From a filamentous cyanobacterium ESFC-1 (GTDB lineage: Bacteria > Cyanobacteriota > Cyanobacteriia > Cyanobacteriales > Spirulinaceae), in assembly GCA_000380225.1 (NCBI GenBank), contig KB904821.1, positions 5,397,661-5,431,811 on the forward strand: a stretch of DNA of 34,151 nt, read 5' to 3'. Position numbers and translations under genes: made by a program. The notes beneath the pieces were generated by a model that was given only the letters and a program-made list of their open reading frames with translations, was not told the origin of the DNA and ran no database searches. Below are positions 7,856 through 15,632 of the stretch, in pieces. Within the stretch, counting starts at the first letter, position 1. Each line of letters begins with the position of its first letter.

Positions 7856-9262
7856 ATGGTACAACCCAATCAAGAAATACTCCTAGAAGACCAAGCCGGG
7901 CAAAAACCCGTAGACGAACCCGCCCAAATCTCCTCCGACCTCATCTACGGCTTAGACGCTCGTCCCCCCTTCATCGAAGCGGTTTTCGTCGCCCTCCAGC
8001 ACGTTTTCGCCTGCTTCGTCGGCATCATCACCCCCGGACTGATCATCTGTAACGCCCTCGAAGTCCCCCCCGCCGACACCGCCTTTATCATCTCCATGTC
8101 CCTCATCGCCTCCGGGATATCCACCTTCATCCAAGCCCGTCGCTTCGGCCCCGTCGGGTCAGGCTTACTCAGCATCCAAGGCACCAGCTTTACCTTTCTC
8201 GGCCCCATTATCGGAGCCGGCCTTACCGTCAAAGGCGGAGGCGGCACCTACCAAGACGCTCTCGGCACCATCTTCGGCTTATGCTTCTTTGGAGCCTTCG
8301 TCGAAATCTTCGTCAGTCGCTTCCTCCACCTCGCCAACAAAATCATTACCCCCCTCGTTACCGGAATCGTCGTTACCCTCATCGGCCTCACCCTCGTTAA
8401 CGTGGGCATTACCAGCATTGGTGGTGGAGCTATCGCTCGCAACAACGAAACCTTCGGCGACCCCACCTATCTAGGCGTTGCCTTCTTCGTCCTCATTATT
8501 ATCATCGCCCTCAACAGCCTCAACAACAGCTTTCTGCGGATGTCCTCGATTGTCATTGGTTTAATCGCAGGCTATCTCGTCTCTATTCCCCTGGGTTTAG
8601 TCAACTTCAGCAACCTGTCCGACCTCCCTCTTATCACCGTTCCCATTCCCTTCCGCTATGGCTTAGGCTTTGATTGGGGAGTCTTTGTCGCCTTTGCCTT
8701 CCTCTATCTCATCACCACCATCGAATCCATTGGCGACATCACCGCCACCTCCGCCATTTCCGGTCAACCCATCCAAGGGCCCGTGTACATGAAACGCATC
8801 AAAGGCGGTGTCCTAGCCGACGGCATCAACTCCATCATTGCCGCTTGTCTCAACTCCTTCCCCAACACCACCTTCAGCCAAAACAACGGCGTAATTCAAC
8901 TCACCGGAGTCGGTAGTCGCTACATCGGTTACTTCATCGCTGGCATTTTCGTCCTCTTAGGCTTATTCCCCATTGTGGCCGGAGTCGTCCAAGCCCTACC
9001 CCAACCCGTCCTCGGTGGAGCCACCCTAATTATGTTCGGAACCGTCGCCGTCGCGGGCATCAAAATCATCTCCTGCGTCAACCTCACCCGACGCAACTCC
9101 CTCATCCTCGCCATCTCCTTCGGCCTCGGCTTAGGCGTAACCTTCGCCCCCGACCTCCTCGAACAAATGCCCAACTTAGTCAAAAACATCTTCTCCTCCG
9201 GCATTTCCACAGGAGGCATCACCGCCCTATTACTCAATCTCATCTTGCCCGGTCGCGAGTAA
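7856..9262 (+). CDS. NCS2 nucleobase:cation symporter (probable urate/xanthine permease)
   Basis: This 468-residue polytopic protein of the NCS2/NAT family should import a purine in symport with a cation. It has 12-14 hydrophobic segments. Family landmarks are the early VALQHVFACFVGIITPGLI segment (QH motif), the TTIESIGDITATS segment carrying the conserved Glu, and the NAT signature region FSQNNGVIQLTGVGSRYIG. That last form is typical of the UacT/PbuX xanthine-urate branch rather than uracil permeases. The ATG at 7856 is preferred to a TTG at 7841. The three downstream genes degrade urate, so urate is the best substrate guess. Codon use is strongly C-ending (Ile ATC, Leu CTC) compared with region 1. 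Confidence 0.9.
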   Translation: MVQPNQEILLEDQAGQKPVDEPAQISSDLIYGLDARPPFIEAVFVALQHVFACFVGIITPGLIICNALEVPPADTAFIISMSLIASGISTFIQARRFGPVGSGLLSIQGTSFTFLGPIIGAGLTVKGGGGTYQDALGTIFGLCFFGAFVEIFVSRFLHLANKIITPLVTGIVVTLIGLTLVNVGITSIGGGAIARNNETFGDPTYLGVAFFVLIIIIALNSLNNSFLRMSSIVIGLIAGYLVSIPLGLVNFSNLSDLPLITVPIPFRYGLGFDWGVFVAFAFLYLITTIESIGDITATSAISGQPIQGPVYMKRIKGGVLADGINSIIAACLNSFPNTTFSQNNGVIQLTGVGSRYIGYFIAGIFVLLGLFPIVAGVVQALPQPVLGGATLIMFGTVAVAGIKIISCVNLTRRNSLILAISFGLGLGVTFAPDLLEQMPNLVKNIFSSGISTGGITALLLNLILPGRE

Positions 9263-9296
9263 TTACACCAGCAAACCCAAACCCCAAAAAACTATC

Positions 9297-10460
9297 ATGT
9301 ACGAACTCAAAGCCATTATTATCGGCGCAGGAATGGCCGGACTCGCCGCCGGAATTGCCCTGCGTCAAGCCGGATACGACGTTGAAATTTACGAAAAAAC
9401 CCGTAAACTACGCCCCGCCGGAGCCGGAATTTCCCTGTGGTCCAACGGTGTCAAAGTTCTCAACAAACTCGGCCTTGGTAAAGAAATTGCGCGTATTGGC
9501 GGCGAAATGAACCGTATGGAATACCGCAGCCATACCGACGAAGTGCTGAACCACATCAACCTGCTGCCCCTCATCGATAGCGTCGGCGAACGGCCTTATC
9601 CCGTTTCCCGCACCGACTTACAACAAATTATGCTCGAAGCCTTCGGGGAAGACGATGTGCGTTTAGGGATGCGCTGTGTCGCCGTCGAACAAGATGAGCA
9701 GAGTGCCACCGCTATCTTTGAAGATGGCACCCAAGCCACCGGAGATTTAGTAATTGGGGCCGATGGCGTTCATTCAGTCGTTCGTCACCATGTTACCGGA
9801 GAAGAAACCCAGGCTCGTTATGCCGGTTACGTCAACTGGAATGGCATTGTCGAAGCCAGTCCCGACTTAGCCGAAAAAGACGTTTGGGTGATTTATGTCG
9901 GCGACCAAAAACGAGCCTCTATGATGCCCATTGGCGACAATCGTTTCTACTTCTTCTTTGGTTGTCCTATGGGTCAGGGAACTCAAGTCGAACCCGAAAA
10001 ACGAAGTGAGGAGTTAAGCAAAATCTTTGCCGGTTGGCCCCAAGCGGTTCAAAATCTAATTGCCAAAATCAATCCCCTAGAAGTCAATCGCCTCGAAATT
10101 GGCGACATTAACCCCCTCAAACAGTTGGCGAAAAATCGCGTCGTCATTGTCGGGGATTCTGCCCATGCGACCACCCCAACTTTAGGTCAGGGGGGATGTC
10201 AAGCCATGGAAGACGCAGAGGTGTTGTCTCGCTTCCTCATCACCACAAATTTAAGCGTTCCTGATGCCCTAAAACGCTACGAAGCCGAACGCAAAGAACG
10301 GACTTCTGGCCTGGTGTTAAAGGCTCGTAAACGGACGGATACCATTTACGGCAAACCCCCGGAAGTGACCCAACAATGGTACAAACAACTCAAGGAAGAA
10401 AAACCCCAGGATGTGGTTAACGCCCTAGAGAAAATCATCTTAGGAGGGCCATTGCGGTAA
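9297..10460 (+). CDS. hpxO: FAD-dependent urate hydroxylase
   Basis: HpxO oxidises urate to 5-hydroxyisourate using FAD, NADH and O2. The 387-residue protein has the group A flavin monooxygenase layout: GxGxxG in IIGAGMAGLAAGIAL (about 8-22), the GISLWSNGVKVLNKLGLG loop, the DG motif in LVIGADGVHSVVR and the GD motif VVIVGDSAHATTP with its FAD-binding Asp. Segments such as YAGYVNWNGIVE, KRASMMPI-x4-RFYFFFG and VLKARKRTD match Klebsiella HpxO as I remember it, including the region of the substrate Arg and Tyr, which separates it from salicylate hydroxylases. The ATG is 34 bp after the permease, and the stop abuts the hydroxyisourate hydrolase gene, so the genes form an operon. Confidence 0.92.
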   Translation: MYELKAIIIGAGMAGLAAGIALRQAGYDVEIYEKTRKLRPAGAGISLWSNGVKVLNKLGLGKEIARIGGEMNRMEYRSHTDEVLNHINLLPLIDSVGERPYPVSRTDLQQIMLEAFGEDDVRLGMRCVAVEQDEQSATAIFEDGTQATGDLVIGADGVHSVVRHHVTGEETQARYAGYVNWNGIVEASPDLAEKDVWVIYVGDQKRASMMPIGDNRFYFFFGCPMGQGTQVEPEKRSEELSKIFAGWPQAVQNLIAKINPLEVNRLEIGDINPLKQLAKNRVVIVGDSAHATTPTLGQGGCQAMEDAEVLSRFLITTNLSVPDALKRYEAERKERTSGLVLKARKRTDTIYGKPPEVTQQWYKQLKEEKPQDVVNALEKIILGGPLR

Positions 10461-10817
10461 ATGGTTGGCAAACTCACAACCCATGTTTTAGATACTGCCG
10501 GGGGTTGTCCGGCCAGTAATCTTAAAATTGAGCTTTGGCAAATTTACGGTGTTGATAGAACTTTACTAAAAACCACCACTACCAACAACGACGGACGCAC
10601 CGATGAGCCACTCTTAACCGAGGCCGCCCTCAATCCCGGTGTTTACGAAATCGTTTTTGCGGTGGGGGATTATTTTGTGCAACAAAAGACTTCCCTACCA
10701 CAACCCCCATTTCTCGACCGCGTACCGATTCAATTTGGCGTTGCGGATACTGAGGCTCATTATCACGTTCCTTTGCTGGTGTCGCCTTGGTCTTATAGTA
10801 CCTATCGGGGCAGTTAA
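10461..10817 (+). CDS. uraH: 5-hydroxyisourate hydrolase (transthyretin-like)
   Basis: This 118-residue enzyme hydrolyses 5-hydroxyisourate to OHCU, the second step of urate breakdown. The diagnostic motifs are present: N-terminal LTTHVLDTAGGCPA with the active-site His, a GRTDEPLL segment with the catalytic Arg, HYHVPLLVSPWSYSTYRGS with the second His, and the C-terminal Tyr-Arg-Gly-Ser that separates true hydrolases from transthyretin. The length is normal and no periplasmic signal is present, so it is cytosolic. Its ATG directly follows the hpxO stop codon with no spacer, implying translational coupling. Confidence 0.95.
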   Translation: MVGKLTTHVLDTAGGCPASNLKIELWQIYGVDRTLLKTTTTNNDGRTDEPLLTEAALNPGVYEIVFAVGDYFVQQKTSLPQPPFLDRVPIQFGVADTEAHYHVPLLVSPWSYSTYRGS

Positions 10818-10818
10818 T

Positions 10819-10846
10819 AATGAACAATTTACAATGAACAATTTAC
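10819..10846 (+). repeat. Tandem 14-mer (2 x 7) after uraH
   Basis: Two perfect copies of AATGAACAATTTAC lie end to end (10819-10832 and 10833-10846), starting one base after the uraH stop codon. Each 14-mer is two related heptamers, in line with the 7-nt periodic spacers found elsewhere in the window. Confidence 0.85.
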
Positions 10847-10852
10847 ATTTCC

Positions 10853-10969
10853 GTAGGGGCGGGGTTTCCCCGTCCAATCTCCATCCATTTACCCCACAAA
10901 TTTCGTTGTCACCACCCCCCTCAAACTTCTACATTAAAATTAGATTGGGCAAGGAAACCTTGCCCCTAC
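10853..10969. mobile_element. MITE-like 117-bp inverted-repeat element
   Basis: Two 28-bp units face each other: 10853-10880 (GTAGGGGCGGGG...CCAATCT) and 10942-10969 (AGATTGGGC...GCCCCTAC). The outer ends GTAGGGGC/GCCCCTAC are exact inverted repeats, and each unit is itself a small hairpin. The 61-bp interior has no coding sequence. No target duplication is obvious. A further unit at 14197-14224 is the exact reverse complement of the left unit, so this is a dispersed family. It separates uraH from uraD. The rest of this 309-bp gap (10970-11126) holds a 7-nt periodic stretch (about 11020-11040) and a small hairpin (GGGTAG 11053-11058 with CTACCC 11072-11077). Confidence 0.55.
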
Positions 10970-11126
10970 GAGGGTTTTATACTTTCTTGACATCTTGCCT
11001 TTAAGCTTAACTTGTCACCAACAATTAACAATTAATGAGTAGTTACCATCATGGGTAGAGGTTGAGTTTTCCTACCCAACTTATATCCATTAAAAGATTG
11101 TGCATACCACTAATAGCCCATAATTA

Positions 11127-11630
11127 ATGACTCAAAAATACCCGCTCAAAAGTTTAAATGAGATGTCGAAAGCGGACTTTACTGAAATACTGGGAGAAAT
11201 ATGGGAGGAAACTCCCGCGATCGCGCAGCAATCTTGGCACGACCGACCTTTTACCGATATAGAATCTCTGCATCAAAGTATGTTAAAAGTTGTCCAACAA
11301 ATGAGCGCCGCCGAACAACTAGCTTTAATTAAAGCCCATCCCGACTTAGGCAGTAAAACCAAAATGGCGCAAGCCTCGGTGCAGGAACAATCCCAAGCGG
11401 GGCTAAATGCCCTCAGCCCAGAAGAATACCAGCAGTTTCAACGCCTCAATCAAGCTTACAAAGATAAGTTTGGCTTTCCCTTTATTATTGCTGTGAAAAA
11501 CCATACTAAAGCTTCGATTTTAGAAGCATTTAAACAGCGCCTTCAAAACGATTTAGAAAGCGAAAAGCAGCAAGCCCTATCAGAAATTAGCCAAATTGCC
11601 CGTTTTCGCCTCGATGCTTTGATTGAGTAA
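11127..11630 (+). CDS. uraD: 2-oxo-4-hydroxy-4-carboxy-5-ureidoimidazoline (OHCU) decarboxylase
   Basis: This 167-residue enzyme decarboxylates OHCU stereospecifically to S-allantoin, the last step of the three-enzyme urate pathway. The landmarks are the catalytic His in LIKAHPDLGSK, the EQSQAGL segment with the conserved Glu, FGFPFIIAVKNHTKASIL, and a C-terminal EISQIARFRLDALI helix. The length is normal. It is the fourth gene of the urate set but lies 309 bp from uraH, with a MITE-like element between. It may be read from the operon promoter or from its own; I see no strong promoter in the gap. Confidence 0.93.
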   Translation: MTQKYPLKSLNEMSKADFTEILGEIWEETPAIAQQSWHDRPFTDIESLHQSMLKVVQQMSAAEQLALIKAHPDLGSKTKMAQASVQEQSQAGLNALSPEEYQQFQRLNQAYKDKFGFPFIIAVKNHTKASILEAFKQRLQNDLESEKQQALSEISQIARFRLDALIE

Positions 11631-11643
11631 TTTTAAATACCAC

Positions 11644-11708
11644 AGAACCCCGGTTTCTTATCTGCTTATCTAATAGAGTTATGATTTTACTCTAGAAACC
11701 GGGGTTCT
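11644..11708. repeat. Dispersed inverted repeat (AGAACCCCGGTTTCT family), copy 1
   Basis: Perfect 15-bp arms (11644-11658 and 11694-11708) flank a 35-bp loop. It sits between the convergent ends of uraD and the SH3 lipoprotein gene, so it could act as a bidirectional terminator, although neither side has a long T run. A close copy at 14338-14402 also shares the downstream CTTAATCCC, and a partial copy lies at 13151-13175. Confidence 0.8.
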
Positions 11709-11724
11709 TAATCCCCACGAGTAA

Positions 11725-13002
11725 CTAAAGCGCTCCGGGTTTAACAAAGCTAACTTCAGAAACTTGCCCCTCTGGGGTGATTACCAACATAATCAAATTG
11801 CGCGGGCCTTCTCCGGGTGCAGCGTAGCTTTCAATCGGCTCACCATCATCATAAACCGTGCGGTTGCGATCGCTCAAATCAATCGTATCTTCACTATCGA
11901 GAATATCGGCATAAACCAAAGCCTGTTCGCGAGAAACAGGTTGTCGAGGAAAAAGCACCACCCGATTGGGCCCTTCCACATAAGCACGAGCCAAAATTAC
12001 CACATCCTGAAACGCATATTGCGACTGAATTTGATACACATAAGAATCAGCCAGACAATTCCCAATTGCGCCACAAAATAGCTCATCTTGTTGCATTTCG
12101 GCAAACAAAGCCGCATCAAAAGCCCGATTCTGATAATCCGTATTCACGCCGTAAGCATCAGCATTCATCCCCGCGAAATAAGGATCGGGGTTATCAGGAT
12201 CGCTCGATACCGTTGCGATAACCGCCAACACCTGGCCATTATCTAGGGTGCGGTCTTTGTAGACAAACTCGAAGCGACAAGGCGCTAAACCCGTCCCCGC
12301 ACAATCAGCTACCTCCTCATACCCCAACTCATACATCGTACCTACTAGACCAGTAGGATTATAAGGTCTTGCCGGGCCCGTCGTCTCGATAGTGTGGGGA
12401 ATCCAGCCTTGAGCAATCAAGCGTCGTCGCACTTCCCCATAACGCAAATTTTCTTCTTGTTGCCACTGCTCGTTCAACGCCGGAATACTAGCCGGGCCTT
12501 GTGTTTCGCTAGATTCTAGGGGTGGGAGTGGTTCGTTAGCTTCGGAAAAGTAAGCTTCGAGTAAGTCGTCGCGCACCCAACCTTCTTTCTCTGTCTCGAC
12601 AAACTGTACAAAATACCAAACATGGCCTTGATGGTGAGTGGTCTGTTTGAGAATTTTAACTTCATCACCCGCTACAGCAGCAGAAGACACGGCTGAATCT
12701 GTGGTGGGCTGTGTACGAATATTAACTCGTCCGTTGGTGTCTTTTGTCTTTATCCAGCCTTTACCGGGGGGATTAGCCGTAAAAATTTCTACATTGGGAC
12801 TGGTGGGGGTTTGTTTGGCAGTTTCCGTGGCTTGCTCAATCCCTGGAGACAGATTCGCAGACACTTCAGCATCAGGAGTCAGATTAGATTCAGAACAAGC
12901 TACTAAGAATAATAAACTGGCTAAGGGAAACAACCGCTTTCCCTGAGTCAGCCAATGCAGCCGTGCGCTCGGTATTTTTTTAGACAGAGTAATAAGAACC
13001 AT
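11725..13002 (-). CDS. Exported SH3-domain lipoprotein
   Basis: The 425-residue protein begins with a basic stretch, a hydrophobic core (RLFPLASLLFLVAC) and a lipobox LVAC with Cys36, so it should be a lipid-anchored envelope protein. After a low-complexity linker comes a bacterial SH3b domain (about 78-150: NGRVNIRTQP, GDEVKIL, WYFVQFV, EGWVRDDLLEAYF), a fold that often binds peptidoglycan or peptides. The C-terminal half (about 175-425) is a domain I cannot name, with paired cysteines (VADCAGTGLAPC and ELFCGAIGNC) that could form disulfides. The ATG start puts 35 residues before the lipid Cys, slightly long but acceptable. It is convergent with uraD and divergent from the GST gene. Confidence 0.82.
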   Translation of the reverse strand: MVLITLSKKIPSARLHWLTQGKRLFPLASLLFLVACSESNLTPDAEVSANLSPGIEQATETAKQTPTSPNVEIFTANPPGKGWIKTKDTNGRVNIRTQPTTDSAVSSAAVAGDEVKILKQTTHHQGHVWYFVQFVETEKEGWVRDDLLEAYFSEANEPLPPLESSETQGPASIPALNEQWQQEENLRYGEVRRRLIAQGWIPHTIETTGPARPYNPTGLVGTMYELGYEEVADCAGTGLAPCRFEFVYKDRTLDNGQVLAVIATVSSDPDNPDPYFAGMNADAYGVNTDYQNRAFDAALFAEMQQDELFCGAIGNCLADSYVYQIQSQYAFQDVVILARAYVEGPNRVVLFPRQPVSREQALVYADILDSEDTIDLSDRNRTVYDDGEPIESYAAPGEGPRNLIMLVITPEGQVSEVSFVKPGAL

Positions 13003-13150
13003 TGGGTTTGTGAGTAAATCTAATCGATAGAGTCTTTTTTTTGACCCGGATTGATTGTTACAAAGTTTTAGGGCAATTTTACGGAAATTCTGAAACTTCT
13101 GACTATAAGTCCTGTTGTCTAAGTATATTGGAGATCGCGATCGCGTGATT

Positions 13151-13175
13151 TAAGTTAGAATTTGACCCCAGAAAC
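13151..13175. repeat. Partial copy of the AGAAACC dispersed repeat
   Basis: The 25 bases here (TAAGTTAGAATTTGACC through CCAGAAAC) are identical to 14369-14393, inside the second full inverted-repeat copy. The pairing arm is degraded (GCGATTCT in place of GGGGTTCT). The rest of the 288-bp divergent region 13003-13290 has AT-rich, promoter-like sequence but no box I trust; AAAGGAG at 13257-13263 is too far (27 bp) from the GST start to serve it. Confidence 0.75.
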
Positions 13176-13290
13176 CGCGATTCTAGAACAGTCGTTATTT
13201 TTTCGGATTTGATATAACTTTAGTCAGAGAAGTAGGACGGATTTCTGCACTACCATAAAAGGAGTAACGTCAAAAATTGGGTTTTATCGT

Positions 13291-13983
13291 ATGAATACTA
13301 TTAAAATTTACAGTGCCAGTGCTTGTCCTTATGCTCAACGTAGTCGCATGGTTTTAATCACCAAGGGAATTGAGTTTGAGGTGGTAGAAATTGACTTAAA
13401 AAATAAACCGGATTGGTTTACATCTATTTCGCCTTATGGTAAGGTTCCGTTGCTCCAACACGGCGAAGCAACGGTTTGGGAATCGGCGGTGATTAATGAA
13501 TATTTAGAAGAAGTTTTTACTCAACAACCCCTGATGCCTCAAAATGCTTTGAATCGGGCAAAAGCTCGGATTTGGATTGATTTTGCGAATACCAAATTCA
13601 CCACGGCTTTTTATAAGTTACTGCTGGCGCAAGATAGTGAAAAACAAGAAGAATGGCGACAAGAACTTAACCAGCATTTCGCCACGATGGAAAAGGGGAT
13701 GCAAAACCTTTCTGAGATGGGGAATTATTGGCTAGGACAAGCACTGAGTTTGGTTGACTTGACTTATTATCCTTGGTTTGAACGCTTGCCTGTACTGGAA
13801 CATTATCGCGGTTTCAAGTTACCCGAAAGCTGTCAAACGCTACGGCAATGGTACGATTTAATGCAGGAGGTTCCGGCGGTGAAACAAACGCAACAAGGGG
13901 CAGATTATCATATTAAACAATATGAAAAGTATGCGAATAATCAGGCTTCTGGGGTGACGGCGAAGGAAATGCAAAAGTATTAG
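13291..13983 (+). CDS. Glutathione S-transferase family protein
   Basis: The 230-residue protein has the GST layout: a thioredoxin-like N-terminal domain (about 1-80) and an all-helical C-terminal domain (about 90-210). The N-terminal active site reads ASACPYAQR with Cys12, the omega/beta/dehydroascorbate-reductase type that works by thiol chemistry. The cis-proline region YGKVPLL and the glutathione-binding Glu-Ser in VWESAVINEYLEE are intact. It is cytosolic, with likely roles in glutathione-dependent reduction or detoxification; the substrate is unknown. It stands alone, divergent from the lipoprotein gene. No in-frame start exists close upstream of the ATG. Confidence 0.9.
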   Translation: MNTIKIYSASACPYAQRSRMVLITKGIEFEVVEIDLKNKPDWFTSISPYGKVPLLQHGEATVWESAVINEYLEEVFTQQPLMPQNALNRAKARIWIDFANTKFTTAFYKLLLAQDSEKQEEWRQELNQHFATMEKGMQNLSEMGNYWLGQALSLVDLTYYPWFERLPVLEHYRGFKLPESCQTLRQWYDLMQEVPAVKQTQQGADYHIKQYEKYANNQASGVTAKEMQKY

Positions 13984-14196
13984 AAATTAGTATTGAAGGG
14001 AAATGTTTTTTCCAGACTTTGTTTTTGAGGGAATGGGGAAAAATTGTGAGTTATGAAATTAGGAGAGAGGGGGAAGAAATTCCCAATTAAGGGATTTTGC
14101 TAATAACCATTCGTGATAAGTTAAGCTAAAAATTAGAACATCAAAAGTACAGAAAATCTCTATAAAAGTGAGATTTTGCTCGTACAATCTTAGTGA

Positions 14197-14224
14197 AGAT
14201 TGGACGGGGAAACCCCGCCCCTAC
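14197..14224 (+). repeat. Solitary unit of the GTAGGGGC repeat family
   Basis: This 28-bp unit (AGATTGGACGGGG, AAA, CCCCGCCCCTAC) is the perfect reverse complement of 10853-10880 in the MITE-like element. It forms a compact hairpin with an AAA loop. No partner unit in the opposite orientation lies nearby, so it is a solo copy. Confidence 0.85.
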
Positions 14225-14337
14225 AAGAAATTTGACAAAAATGCCACAACTTTAACTTGTTATAGCAACCGCCAAATCGGTCAGGACAACATTATCCATT
14301 CTTAGAAAATAAAATCCGGAAATATAACCACTGTTTT

Positions 14338-14402
14338 AGAACTCCAGTTTCTTCTCTACTCAGTAGATTAAGTTAGAATTTGACCCCAGAAACTGGGGTT
14401 CT
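14338..14402. repeat. Dispersed inverted repeat (AGAAAC family), copy 2
   Basis: Arms 14338-14352 (AGAACTCCAGTTTCT) and 14388-14402 (AGAAACTGGGGTTCT) pair with one mismatch that is G-U compatible in RNA. Arm length (15), loop length (35) and the CTTAATCCC that follows equal those of copy 1 at 11644-11708. The loop sequences largely differ, so selection or copying has kept arms and spacing. Confidence 0.8.
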
Positions 14403-14452
14403 TAATCCCAACTCATTAAGCGGATTTGCTCTTACTAATAACCCATAACCAA

Positions 14453-15025
14453 ATGAAAATACCATTAATTGCTGGCGCGATCGCCCTCTCTTTTTTTTCC
14501 ATCCCCCAAAGCGCTCAAGCCCTCAACCCGGAACACCTCGAACAGTTGCGAACGACGGGAAGCTGTGTCAATTGCGATCTCAGTGGGGGCAGTTTTCTCG
14601 AAGCCAACTTGAGCAATACGGACTTACGCGGGGCAAATTTGGGGGCGGTGGACTTAACGCGGGCTAACTTGCGGAATGCTCAGTTACAGGGGGCAAATTT
14701 GGCGGGAGCAACCCTGATTGCAGCGAATCTGGAAGGGGCGGATTTGTCGGGGGCTAATTTACAAAGTACGGCGTTGACGCGGACGAATTTCACGGGGGCG
14801 ATTTTGCGGGGTGCGAGTTTCGTCCAGGCGAAGTTGTGGGACACTAATTTACAAGGGGCAGATTTGACGCGATCGCTCTTTTGGTATGCTCAGTTACGCA
14901 ATGTTATCTTGACCAATGCCAATCTGAGGGGGACAGATTTAAGAGCCGCAGAAGTCGAAAACAGCGATTGGCAATCGGCTCAACTCAAGGATACAATCTT
15001 GCCAGATGGAACTTATGTGCCTTAG
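14453..15025 (+). CDS. Exported pentapeptide-repeat protein
   Basis: The 190-residue protein starts with a Sec signal peptide (MKIPLIAGAIALSFFSIPQS, cleavage likely after AQA) and so is periplasmic or thylakoid-lumenal. A short LEQLRTTGSCVNCDLSG head with a CxxC pair leads into about 25 tandem A(D/N)LxX pentapeptides (about 40-180, for example ANLSNTDLRGANLGAVDL), which form a right-handed quadrilateral beta-helix. The CxxCDLSG start is common in cyanobacterial lumenal members. I use the ATG at 14453; a TTG further upstream would add nine residues before the signal. No enzymatic function is known for this type. Wide G/T codon use sets it apart from the C-ending urate genes. Confidence 0.88.
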   Translation: MKIPLIAGAIALSFFSIPQSAQALNPEHLEQLRTTGSCVNCDLSGGSFLEANLSNTDLRGANLGAVDLTRANLRNAQLQGANLAGATLIAANLEGADLSGANLQSTALTRTNFTGAILRGASFVQAKLWDTNLQGADLTRSLFWYAQLRNVILTNANLRGTDLRAAEVENSDWQSAQLKDTILPDGTYVP

Positions 15026-15092
15026 TTACCATCTTAAAAACAGGTCTTTCGTGGAGGGCGATCGCGTCTGAGGCGCGACAATCGCAAGCATA

Positions 15093-15632
15093 ATGGTAAA
15101 ACGGCGTTGGTTAGGTTTAGGTGTAGCTCTGGCGGCTTCAACGTTACTCTGGGCAACTCGGAGTCCGGCGGCGGATCGTATTGTTTTACAATATGGCTTT
15201 ATGTCCGGTTCTGTGGCCGTTGAAGACTTAGAAACCCTGGCCGACACCGGGGAAGCATCTTTAGAATTAAAAGCCTATCTCCTCCTGGCCAACCAAAAAC
15301 CCGAAACCCTCAGACAAGTTTTAACCCAAGAAGTCGGAGTCAATGGCAAATTACTCGAAGGACTCCTCACCACCTCCCCCGGAGAAACCCTGCTCGACCA
15401 AATCGGGGATGTATTGTACAGTCCTGACAACGAAGACAACAGCCAAGCCTTGCGCTCGGCCATCGTAGACTCAGCCTCAAGCGATAATCAGATTACCCTG
15501 CTCGAAGTGCTGCAAAACTATCCGAGCAACGAAATTTATGTGAATGGCGATCGCGTTGGCGAACTCGCAGCAACCCTTGACAATGCGATCGCCCAACTCC
15601 CCGATTGGTTAGTACAGATTTTAATACGCTAA
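15093..15632 (+). CDS. DUF1400-domain exported protein
   Basis: The 179 residues begin with a signal-like stretch (KRRWLGLGVALAASTLLWA) ending near SPAADR, so the product is probably exported. The mature part (about 30-175) has hallmarks of DUF1400: DRIVLQYGFMSGSVAVEDLE, then TLRQVLTQEV, ETLLDQIGDVLYSP, and ITLLEVLQNYPSNEIYVNG. In many cyanobacteria this domain precedes an alpha/beta-hydrolase; here the hydrolase is absent and the protein ends right after the domain. It may be a stand-alone form or the remnant of a longer gene. Its last 12 bp overlap the end of a convergent small gene. Confidence 0.75.
   Translation: MVKRRWLGLGVALAASTLLWATRSPAADRIVLQYGFMSGSVAVEDLETLADTGEASLELKAYLLLANQKPETLRQVLTQEVGVNGKLLEGLLTTSPGETLLDQIGDVLYSPDNEDNSQALRSAIVDSASSDNQITLLEVLQNYPSNEIYVNGDRVGELAATLDNAIAQLPDWLVQILIR

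Larger units (their letters stand above)
13984..14452. other. 469-bp non-coding region with dispersed repeats
   Basis: There is no convincing gene between the GST and pentapeptide genes. The region holds a GC-rich dispersed unit (14197-14224), the second AGAAAC-type inverted repeat (14338-14402) and a short A/C-rich 7-nt periodic run just before the next ATG (about 14432-14452). The remainder is AT-rich without a clear promoter or terminator. Confidence 0.7.

Noticed and set aside
8674-8916. His/Arg-rich frame inside the permease
   Set aside because: It is a shifted-frame shadow produced by the CATCACC-rich codons of the permease gene.
10639-11004. 121-codon frame running from inside uraH into the spacer
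   Set aside because: It overlaps uraH in another frame and crosses the MITE-like element; residue composition is not protein-like.
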